Source: Diplosphaera chodatii
Taxonomy: Eukaryota; Chlorophyta; Trebouxiophyceae; Prasiolales; Stichococcaceae
Direction of reading: 5' to 3'
Length of the DNA stretch: 64,000 bases
Assembly: GCA_032358165.1 (NCBI GenBank)
Contig: JAALGY010000031.1
Coordinates: forward strand, 2,542,001-2,606,000
The position numbers were made by a program, and so were the translations under genes. This document shows positions 46,555 through 56,576 of this stretch, one piece after another (position 1 is the stretch's first letter; each line of letters starts with the position of its first letter). The notes beneath the pieces are model-generated. The model was not told where the DNA came from. It was given only the letters and a program-made list of their open reading frames with translations, and did no database searches.

Positions 46555-49500
46555 ATGCGGGCGACTCCACCGCTGTTGTTGCTGGTGCTGGCGCTCGTCG
46601 CAACAGGTGCGCTGCAACAAAACCTGCCAGCTGGTCACCGAAATACTGGTGCAGCAGCTCTAGGAGCCTCCAGACTTGCGCTTCTGGATCCGATAACATT
46701 TCCATAGCAACAGCGTCCCTGAAAACAGTAGTGGATTCCCGTGGCCACGCAGATCATGCACGTATGCGCTTGTGCACTCAATTCCAACCAGCGCCATGGC
46801 TTGCCGTAGATTCCAAATACACGCGCCACTCGACGATAGATTCGCTCTAAACTTTTCACGCACGTTCAGACACCTTTGACACGCGCGACCAGCGCTCTGC
46901 GGCGCCCGCTGCGTGCAGCTGCAGATGTCACGCACCCGCGGACAGGGTGTGCAGGTGATCTATGCACCACCGCGCGAAGCACTCTTGGAACCCAAGCGCG
47001 CAACTGACATTATTATGTACATGAGGAAGGCGAATTGCCTCGTGCGCGCGACGACGGCGGCGCAGAGCGCCTGTGCGCGCATAAGAGGATCGCGTGCGTA
47101 ACACAGGCTGCACCCGTCCAGCCGAGTGCGGGACCACCGTTGCGCTCTCAAAGACAGGCACAAGTAGGACGCGTGTGCTCTGAGTCCGTCGCGCGCGCTC
47201 TTCACCCGCAAAGCTTTGGAGAGGTTGCCGCCAGTGTGGTGGCACATCTGCGTCAGATGGATAGAGGACATAACACTCGTACCACCCGCGAGCTGCTGCC
47301 GCATACACTGCCTGGTGACATGCTTCTGTGGAACGTCATCACTGTGGGGTGAAGCGTCGTGCGCCTTTCAGACCAAGTATTTTTCGCAGCTGTTGCTCTG
47401 CAAACACTGTCCGTCGTCAGAAGGTGATGACTCAGCTTGGTCTCGGAAGAGTGAGTCGAGACAGATCCTGTTTTCACCTACAGCTGCCTTACATATGGTG
47501 CTTGTTTGTGCATCGCAGGTGGCGAGGCGCGTGCGGGGGATGGCATCTCGGGACGGCAGCTGCTCACCAACCCAAAGCCTGATCATGCGGTGAGCGTGCT
47601 GTACATGCATGTAGATCATATCGGCATGGCATTGTCACACCAAACCGCACACGACTCGTACAGCTTCAAGATTATCCTCTGCATTGACTCCAACAGCGGC
47701 GGTGATGCTGTGCCGCAGTGCTCAGTGTACATGTCTGTGCTGCTCTGCCGCACCACTACTGCGCGCATGCATTGCTATGTGATGTCCAGCCATCCCATGT
47801 AATGTGGTGCACGGACGGCATGTGTTTCTGACTGACGCCTGCTGGCCTCGGCGCTACGCGCAGAGCTGCAAGGACTCCAATTGCGACAAGGCACTGAAGT
47901 ACGGCTGCGACTGGCTGCCCAAGGCCGACCTCAAGTGCGATGCGGGCGGCAAGTACGAGGTGGCCGTCAAGTGAGTGCCTTCCTGGGGGTCCTTCGCTTG
48001 AAGAAGCTGCCTAGGTGGACTGCCAGGAGATCCTGTGCTTGAACACAGCTAGTTGCAAACCAGACGCAAGTCTCTGGTCGCAGGCATCACTGGCACCCAA
48101 TGCATTTTCCCTGTCCAATTGGCTATGTGACTAGCCAGTTGTGAGTCTGCCTGGCGCGCAGAAACTGCTTCGCGAAGAAGATCGGCTACATCACCATCTC
48201 TGCCGGCGGCAAGTGCAACAAGTACTCGACCTATGGCGGCGACATCATCACGAAGCTGTACCTCAAGTGCGGCCTTCATTTGCATCGCTCCGTTGCCTGG
48301 ATGCTGCTGCTGCCACAGCAGTGATCATACACTAACTGCTGCCACACCCCCTGCCTGCGGGATGCGGTGCCGCACCCACAGGCACCGCATGGCAAGCTGC
48401 ATTTGGTGCACAGGAGACCGCACAGGAGATAACAAGATGGTGCGCAGTCACACACCTGCTCCCTGCTGCCAGGTGCGGGGACGAGATCAAGATCTACGCC
48501 TCCGACCGGAACCTCAAGGGCGACGGCAGCACGGCCTGCGGCGATGACAACAGCCGCATGGCCGGCAGGCACTGCAAGACGTGCAAGTACACCGCCAAGG
48601 TGGGTGGCCAGGATCACGCACACATCTCCAGCTGTCAGTAGACGCTGTGACACCTGGTCGTCAGACCTCGCGCGCCGCGCAGCGCTGCCCGGCGCCGGTG
48701 GCCGCAGCACAGCTTGCAACACTGACCGTCTGCCAGCACGCAAGTGGGAATGGATGTCAGGGTCTGCATCCCCAGGATGTCAGTGTTCCAGCAGTCTGCA
48801 GCTCTTGAGCTACTCTTGAGCAGACTGTGGCACCATGCCCGTCATGTGCTTTGCCTGCAAGTCGCCGGCCCAGCGCCCCTGCCTCGGCAGCTGCCTGCAG
48901 GCATCCCGCCGCCTGATCCAGCAGAGTCCCATGCTCACGCGCGTTCCCTTGCTGCATGCAGTACGAGTGCCCATACGCTTCCCACCCCGGCGACATGTGC
49001 CGCAAGGCGTACGGCGACTGCGACCTGCCGTCGTACTACGACAAGAAGTGCCTGTGCCCTCTGAACGAATTCCGTGGCGCCACCTACGTGAGGCTCGAGA
49101 CTCGGGGGCTGCTTGTTGTGCCAACAGCGTAGTTCTTGCTCCCTGCTGCCTGCTGCCTGGTGCTGATCTGCCTGCCGAGTGTGGGATGCCACAGTGCCCC
49201 TGTCCAACAGCGCTGCTGCCCTGTTGTGCCTGCTGTTGCAGCAGCGACATGCCCGTGGTAAGCCATGCAAGAACCTGTATGCACAGGTGTGCCGCAATAG
49301 CACCGGCCCCTGCGACGACGGTGCAAAGTGCACTGGCAAGGATGCCATGTGCCCTCTGGGCGGGTACAAGCCCGACACCACGGTGCGACCCTTTCTCACT
49401 TGCCCAGAAGCAGGGTGCAGAAGCCGTGTGCCAAGCAGCCTGGTGACGTGTGCTGCCATCTCAATCCGTGCTCTCGTGGGAATCTGGCTGCGAAGCGCTC

Positions 49501-51515
49501 ATCCGGTATGTATGTCCCGGTGCAGGTCTGCCGCGCAAGCACCGGGCCGTGCGACAAGGCCGAGTACTGCACAGGCAAGAGCGGCGACTGCCCCGAGGAC
49601 AGGTTCGAACACCACAAGGTGAGGAGTCCCAGCTCTGCGCTGCAGCATTGCTGTGTGCCTCCGTAACTTCCAGCATGCAAGGCTGTGCGCGGCCAATCAC
49701 TCAATATCATGTGGCTGCAGGTCTGCCGCCCGAGTGCGGGCCCCTGCGACGCTCCCGAGTTCTGCTACAAGGGCAAGTGTCCCGATGACGAGTTCCTGCC
49801 GAAGTACAAGGTGACCAGCTTCTTTCTAGTGTGCATGTCTGTCACGGCAGTTGCTAAACCGTGCTCACAGTTGAACCGCGTCAACATGCACACCTGCACA
49901 CCTGCACAGTTGCGGCCGCCTTGTAACGCCAGGAGCCAGTCCGATCAGAGCCTCAAAAACCACCGCCATGGGATGAGAAATTCAGCGTCGCTTGTTTGCT
50001 TCTGTGCAGCTGTGCGGGAAGAGCAAGGGTGAGTGCGAGGAGGACGCCTTCTGCAGCGGCCACAGCGCCCTGTGCCCTGCCAACGAGTTCCGTAAGAACA
50101 CCACGGTACAAGCATAGCAAATGACTGTTTAGACCTTGGCGCCATGGCATGCCATGTCTGCTGCTACCAAGCTGAAAGGAGAACAGAAGGCATCGTGCTG
50201 GGCCAGCGGAAGTTCTCCTGCAGCACTGCAGCTGGCACCCCCATGCAGGCTGCCTGCCGGGATAGCACTGCATGTTGACGGCCCAGCTCCTATGATGGCA
50301 GTGGAGCAGGGTGCAAAAGGGCTCGGGGCTGTGGCATCACATCGGCCCAGCTGCTGCATGCAGGTCTGCCGCAAGAGCGAGGGCGACTGCGACCTGCCCG
50401 AGTACTGCACCGGAAAGGACTCCAAGTGCCCCACCAACGCGTACGCACCCAAAACGGTGGTGAGGCGCCTCCCTGCAACCTGTCCATCAGCGAATCTGCT
50501 CCGTGACGCTCATCACAGCACCAGCTGGCCAAGCAACCTGCATGCACACGCTGGCGATCATGTCACGACCTTGCCTGACGAGGGTGACTCAAAGTAGCTG
50601 AATGACAAGGCCTGTGGTCGCTTGAGCATTGTGGAAGTACGGCGTGTTGCGCTGCAGCTCTGCCGCCTGGCTGATGGCAAGTGCGACGCCCCTGAATACT
50701 GCACCGGATCCGACGCGAAGTGCCCGCCGGACATGTTCAAGCCCAAGACCGAGGTGATCACGGGGGAGTGACCCTGTTCATCGAGGTCCATGCCAGCATC
50801 CTGCCCTTGGGTACACTGTCAGAACTGCCTCTTCGGCCGCATGCCCACTACTCCACAGAGCGGCACACCCGCATCAGCCTTCTGCATGCTCTCTGCTAGC
50901 TGCCCATCTGGTGCTGGGGCGCAGACATGGCGCAGACTTCGTGAGCTGGCTGCCGTCAGCTGCCGTGCAGATGTGAGCCCATCAGGACCATCTGAAGTGT
51001 GTGCAAGCAGCCTGCAGCAAGCTGTGTTGTGTTCTGTGCCAGATGTGCCGCGAGAAGGACGGCGACTGCGATGTGGCCGACTACTGCTCGGGGTACAGCC
51101 CCAAGTGCGAGGACCTGGTCGAGAAGCGCGGCACGGTGCGCCGTGAACTCCCTCAAGTAGTGCTGAGTGGCAAAGGAGCAACAGCGTGTAGCTATGAATG
51201 CGACAGCATAGACAGCGGCAGCATGCCTGCCCTGCCCGCACCTCTACATATCAGGATGCACCCGCATGGTACGCATTCAGGGTACACAATGTCTGCGCCC
51301 GTGAGCCGACGTGTCCCGAGGCTTTGGTTGCCAGTAGGGTGTGCAGCGCTCAAGCTGGCTGCCGGTGCCTCGAGCAGGTGTGCCGCGAGGCGGCGGGGCC
51401 GTGCGATGCCGCCGAGCACTGCGACGGCTACCGCAAGCGGTGCCCCAAGGACTTCTGCGTGGACTACCGCAAGGAGCTGAAGGGGCCCTACTGCCCGGCG
51501 GCCAAGCCGGCGTGA
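46555..51515 (+). CDS. Secreted protein of tandem disintegrin-like cysteine modules, 461 residues
   Basis: Fourteen exons, all joined in frame: 46555-46606, 47519-47589, 47864-47970, 48162-48266, 48473-48599, 48962-49087, 49287-49382, 49526-49618, 49721-49810, 50010-50105, 50364-50459, 50658-50753, 51043-51135 and 51378-51515. Exon 1 codes a signal peptide (MRATPPLLLLVLALVATG). Exons 3-5 form a Cys-containing N-terminal region (YGCDWLPKADLKCDAGG, ISAGGKCNKYS, RHCKTCKYTAK). Exon 6 contains a degenerate module (MCRKAYGDCDLPSYY). Exons 7-14 each encode one module of the form CR, then G.CD, E(Y/F)C.G and CP; the clearest are VCRKSEGDCDLPEYCTGKDS and LCRLADGKCDAPEYCTGSD. This spacing is the C-terminal half of the disintegrin domain known from ADAM proteases and related animal proteins. 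There is no HExxH metalloprotease motif, no membrane helix and no RGD. Adhesion or matrix binding is an inference; no toxin role is implied. Confidence 0.85.
49287..51515 (+). repeat. Eight tandem module-encoding exons
   Basis: Exons 7-14 of the disintegrin-repeat gene are 96, 93, 90, 96, 96, 96, 93 and 138 bases (the last includes the C-terminus and stop). Each starts with codons for (V/L/M)C(R/G), and every internal one begins and ends in phase 0, so exons can be added or lost without frame change. Introns between them do not look alike, so the duplications are not recent. Module 3 has lost two residues in the middle loop (FCYKGKCPDD). Module 4 has Gly for Arg after the first Cys. Confidence 0.85.
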
Positions 51516-53140
51516 GCGCCCGCACCACACCTGACGCTACGCGCGGCATCAGCGGGGCTGTGGCGGCTGCCTCCGCTTCTGGCCGCTCTTCGCACCCCGC
51601 CAGCACTGAGCAACACCTCCGCACTTGGGAACTAACCGGACGCAGCGGCATCTTTTCATGTCAGCTGCAAACCGGCGGCCGTGACTTTGGTTGCAAAGCA
51701 GGCACACCTGGCCCGATCAGTGTGCCGCTATGCTTGTGCTTGCTCTTTTCTAGGAAGCCGTGACTACAACCGCCACTGGTCGTGCGGCATGCACAGACCA
51801 GGCCCACAATTTTGCCTCACAATTTTGGCACACTGTCAAGGAACCCTTCCTTTCACCATGGCTAAGTACTGTACTCTACTGTACTGACGGGTATGTTATC
51901 AGGCATCTGCGACACTGTCAGGATAGGGTGTTGCTTGCATGCGTTGAGGGGCAGGTGATTTTGAGCTACTGCGCTGCCGCAGATCTGCCCTGCGTGCTGA
52001 CTTTGGATCTCTGAGATCCAGGTTTTGTAAGTCGTGCCATACCACCACACCGGCACTGTAATGTTATCCAGTCGAGTCACAACGATGGACTGCGGTACTG
52101 TAATGGATCGATTGCCAGGCACTTGCAGGATGTGACATGCGCAAAGCAGCACCTTTGCACTCCTCATGCTGCTAAGTGGAACACATGGTGAGCTTGTGTA
52201 CGGTACATCGAGAAAGCCGACGGACGGACCGATGCACCACAGGGTATACTGTTGCTGTTTACACCTTCTCGTTACCAAGCAAAATTGTCAAGCCGATAGC
52301 AAATACAAACCAATCAGGGCTGCTGTCCTGGCGTGTGCTGCACAGATCAGCACCGCCACGGAGTCACCCACTAGAACTCCACACGAAATAATCTCAAGGC
52401 ACATCACGTCTATCAGGCGCACAGCAGAAGGGAACTCCAGTGACTGCAAGCTTGTGCAGTCATCAGGTCCCAGCGGCGACGCAGAAATAATGAAAACGTC
52501 TGGCTGACGCCCACTGAGCAGAGCAGGTCGGGCTGCAGACGCAGCATGAGCGCGAGCTGGGCACAGCTGCGCAAGGTCGCTGAAATGAAACAAATGGTGC
52601 GATCCAATATATATATACGCGGCTGGCCTCGGGGCATCCAGGACCCGAGACAAAGCTCGCGGCTTGGGTCTCGGGTCCTGTCACGCCTCGGGGCGCAAGC
52701 AGACGGGGGCAACAGTCGCCGTGCCGCCCCCAGTCAGCACGCAGCAGCCAATGAAACCAACAAAGTATGCCGGATCTACACATGTAAGCATGAATATGAT
52801 CAAGTTTAGGGTTCGTCCCCGGATGGGCCAGGTGCACCGTCCTGGCTGCACCCCGAGGAGGTGACTGATCAAAGTCTAAGAAGATTGATCGTAACTCTAA
52901 AGGCTGAGTGTCGTGGTTCACCAGCCAGTGGGTCCGCCGGCCTGCTGTGCGTCTGCTGTGGCACAGCTGTCGGCGTCGGCGTGATGGCTGTCGTAGTGCG
53001 GCTGATAAGGCGCTGCAGCTGCGTGCTGCTTTGGGTGGTTGGCTGCCTGCTCGGCGTGCAGTAGCTTGTATTGGAGCTCGGCAACTCCGCTGCATGTGAA
53101 GCCGCGCAGGCTGGCGCCAAGCTGTGCCCGAGGTGGGTGC
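51516..53140. other. Convergent intergenic region, about 1.6 kb
   Basis: This holds the 3' flanks of the disintegrin-repeat gene (plus) and the HCD kinase (minus). TGTAA occurs on the plus strand at 52026-52030, 52057-52061 and 52099-52103, so the plus-strand transcript may end near 52,050-52,120. A strong hairpin lies at 52639-52680. No supported ORF. Confidence 0.5.
52639..52680. repeat. 13-base perfect inverted repeat (possible structured RNA)
   Basis: CAGGACCCGAGAC at 52639-52651 pairs exactly with GTCTCGGGTCCTG at 52668-52680. The 16-base spacer itself contains AAGC and GCTT around TCGCG, so the stem could extend inward. A TA-repeat (ATATATATATA) lies about 25-30 bases upstream. There is no coding region on either side for 400 bases. 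Confidence 0.6.
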
Positions 53141-55540
53141 TCACAGCCGTGCCGCACGAGCCACGAGCGCCGCCAGCTCAGCTGGGCTCTGGCGGCCGCC
53201 GCCCAGCCGGCGCAGGTGGGACACGCCCGGGTACAGCAGGCCACCGCAGCCGGCGCAGCCGCAGCTGCCGCCGCCGCTGCCCCCAGCGCAGATGCAGCTT
53301 CCTGCCTCCAGAAGGTGGCAATCATGTGCTGCGGCTGAGAGGCCCTGCAGTGCCATGTCGCGGCTGATCGCCGCCGCGAGCCGGCCGTTCAGGCTGTGCA
53401 GGCCCAGCGGCACATCCTGTGTCACCCAAGGGTGGGTCGCCACCTCCGCGATGGTGGCGCGGGTTGCCGGGTCGGTGTCCAGCATCCGCCCCAGGAGGTG
53501 CGCCAGGGCGTCGCTCGCCTGCAGCGCAAAAGGGTGCACGGGGTGAGCCGTGACACAGCTCTGCCGAGGCACGATGCTGCATGCTCAGCAGCACTTTGAC
53601 GAACACGCTGCACTACGAGCGGAGGAAACGGGCATGTAGTTCACAGGCCATGTACGGTGCGGCGCAGTGCCGAGGACCGACCTGCAGCAGCGGGCGGGGC
53701 GTGCCGTTGACGATGCGGGGCGCCATCACGCGCAGGCGCTCGGTGCGGTCCAGCCGCTCCTCGGCGGGGTCCAGGAACGGGAACCCGCCGCCCACCAGCG
53801 TCCACAGCAGCACGCCCATCGCCCAGATGTCTGCAGCCTGCGGGCTCCCCGCACGCCGCAGCAGGACCTGCACACGAGCACCAACGTTGTCAGCGGCTCC
53901 AGTGGCGGGTTACATTTAGAAAGTGCAGTGCTCTTAGGCCTGGGCGCCTGCAGCTGATGCATGAGACACAATCTGCCATGCACAGGAGGCGGCCCTGAAG
54001 CAACGTCTGCGTGCGCGGCAGCAGCGCATGCGCTGGCATTGTGCAGTATGCACACCTCGGGGGCGACATACTCCGCGGTGCCGCTGAGGGGGCGGAAGCA
54101 GCCGCTGGCGTTGCCGTGGCAGTTGCCCTCCTCCGCCAGGCATGACCACCCAAAGTCCGCCAGCTTGACGGTCGCGTCCAGCCCCGTCAGCAGCACGTTG
54201 TCGAGCTTCACGTCGCAGTGCGCGATGCCTGCAGGACAGATGAATAAAACGCATGATAAGCAGCAGGATGTGAGGCGGCGATGGGTCACTTGCAGGTGAA
54301 ATCGACGGCATGGCAGGACACCGCAGGCGATCACTCGCAGGTGACTGTCTCACCGCATGCGTGAACCCAGCCCAGAGCAGACGCCAGCTGCTGGAAGATG
54401 CGACGTGCAGGGAGCTCCGAGAGACCGCCACCCTGTAGCAGCGGCAACAGAGCGTCAGAGGCTGATGAAGAACATCTTGTAAAGACCTGGGTAGGTGCAG
54501 CCAGGACCGAGGCTCTTCACAGGCAGAGCAGAAATATTGCATGCACCGCACAACCATCCGCAGGTCGTGTGAAGCGCAAGTGCGGCGCACCGTGTTGCGG
54601 ACGTGCATGGAGAGGTGGTCAGCCAGGTCGCCGCCGTCTGCGGAGCCGATTAGCACGCTCAGGATGCGGGTTTGCCGCTGAGAGGACACCTCTATGTGTG
54701 GCCTTGGCGCCACGCACAGCCAGGCATGGTGGCTGGTGCTCAGCATGTGCTACACAGGCGGGCCGTCGCAGCAGGCTGCCGGCCCACAGGCCGCCAGCGG
54801 CAAGCAGGTAAACGTGCAAAGCAGGGTGGTAGTATGGTGTGGCGGCGCACCAGCGAAGTCCATGACGATCGCCAGGTGGTGGGGCGTCAGGTATGCCTCC
54901 CTGAGGCCCACCACATGCGGGTGGCTGCGCAGCGCCGACAGGCTGAGCAGCTCCCTGCGCCAGCGCAACACCGCACATCTAGTCCAAGCACATTGCGCGC
55001 TGTGGCACGCCCGATTACTGAGGCAGGGGTTACACCATGACCCCAATGACAATGTACCACAAGGAGTGTGGTCCCTGCCGTAGGTGCTGGAGCTGCACCG
55101 AAGTCCCTGATCAGCACACAAGCTGGGGGCATGGAGCTCTCGTATGTTTGACTTGCCTGGTGACGAACGCGGTGTGCCGCTGCGCTGACAGCCGCGGCAC
55201 CAGCTTGACTGCCACCACGCCCTTGCCCGCACTATCTGTCGCCTTGACGACGCTGCCCTGGCTGCCCCTGCATTGAGCAACGCACAAGCTTATGCCTCAG
55301 CTTCATTTCCGCATCAGGCGGCGGGTGCGCGGGCGCGCAGTGATCGGCATTACAAGTGTCGACGTCAACAGGCGTGGGTGCCTAAAAGTCAGGTAGGTCC
55401 TGAGGACCTCGGCTTCGTGCAGCCGATGCAATGGCGCAGCATGCGCACCGGCTGATCAGGCGCTCCAGTCGGTACCGATCGCCCAGCAGCCAGCACTGCG
55501 GCCTCTGTCGGTTGGCAGCAGCAGTGCCAGCTGCTGACAT
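53141..55540 (-). CDS. Ser/Thr protein kinase with HCD in the catalytic loop
   Basis: Exon 1 starts MSAAGTAAANRQRPQCW at 55540 and ends LLGDRYRLERLIS. The next exon completes the glycine loop as RGSQGSVVKATD and carries VVAVKLVPR. Its donor is GC (GCAAGT, 55151-55156); only this keeps frame into RELLSLSALRSHPHVVGLRE (from 54954). Then come HLAIVMDFA, a GGDLADHLS exon, and PARRIFQQLASALGWVHACG joined to IAHCDVKLDNVLL. The HRD motif is therefore HCD (54212-54220). The rest is canonical: VKLADFGWS, SGTAEYVAPEV, AADIWAMGVLLWTLVGG and LGRMLDTDPATRATIAEV with WV near the end of the domain. The tail is Gly/Cys-rich (CICAGGSGGGSCGCAGCGG) and the stop is at 53141. Fold and motifs resemble the CAMK/SnRK group. 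The partner pathway is unknown. Confidence 0.85.
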
Positions 55541-56576
55541 TGTGTCAGCGGTTCCCAAAAGCTGCGGCAGGGACGCAGCCTCCTCCTGGCCGGCCTCCGA
55601 CGCCGCCCTGTGCAGACCATTTCTGACGTCTCAAGACTGACACAGTCGCCGGAGGCTGCCGGTAAGCCGGGTGGGCCCCGCCCAGGTCAATGCCACGTGC
55701 GACGTCATCGGTGAGTGTTGCGACGTCATCAATGACCCAAACGAATGTTGTTGCCCAGCGGTGTGTACGCAGAGCGTTCAGAACATGTCACCCGCTACGT
55801 AGGGGTTCAGGTTCGCGTACCAGGACTGTGCGATTGTGGAGCTGGCGTTGCTCGAGGCGTCACTTGCGCTCCTGGTCGTCTCGACCCCGTCGCGGTCGCC
55901 CTCCGCCTGTGCGAGCGCCTCGAACGAGGTGTCCGAGCTGCCTGTAGGTCTGATGCGCTTCAGAAGCCGCCTCAGCGGCTGGCTGTGGAGACCCATAGCA
56001 AGCTGAGCAGCGTTCGGACGCGGTGGGTGTTTTCTCACGGATGGTAGGTTGTCCTCAAAGGCGCACAAATCGCAGCGACGAATTGATCCAGCTGTTGCGA
56101 CGGGCTGTCAGTGCATCAAGCGGCGGAGGCCGCCTGACGGGCGAGGCGAAAGCACCAAATATGTTGTTATCGTGTTTGAACGAGCATGAATGAGCACTTT
56201 TTGGGTGCTGACCGACAACGCTGCCACCCTGCACGTGGCCCTCCAGTACAACCCCCTGTTAAACCCTGGTGCGTTGTCGCTCTCTGGTTCACATGTGCCT
56301 TTTAGGACGGCCAACACTTGCGACCTATCTGACCCTTCTGTTCTGGCTCTCTGAAGAACCGGCGGAATGCCGCCTTACACACCTCGTCATGAGCATGCAA
56401 ATGCAGTAAAGTGCCACCAATAATGCACCTGTCAGGGAGGGGCGTTGTTCCGATTGTCCATCCGTCATTCAGAAGCATGGATGGCCAGCACTGTGGAAGC
56501 AAGCATGATGCGGGCGACTAGCAGCCAATGCTGTGGCGAGCCGCTGCCTTGCACATCCCCTCTTGCAGCGGACTGA
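55541..56576. other. Intergenic region between two minus-strand genes
   Basis: About 1 kb containing the promoter of the HCD kinase and the 3' flank of RPN9. There is a possible poly(A) signal for RPN9 at 56375-56379. No supported ORF. Confidence 0.5.
56375..56379 (-). terminator. Possible TGTAA polyadenylation signal of RPN9
   Basis: The minus strand reads TGTAA about 200 bases past the RPN9 stop, a usual distance for green-algal 3' UTRs. A five-base match alone is weak. Confidence 0.35.

Noticed and set aside
46960..47304. Minus-strand ORF of 114 codons
   Set aside because: It lies inside intron 1 of the disintegrin-repeat gene; no domain and no splice support.
46555..51515. Reading the disintegrin modules as an ADAM protease or a venom-type toxin
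   Set aside because: No prodomain, HExxH or other protease motif is present, and the setting is an algal genome; only the module family is shared.
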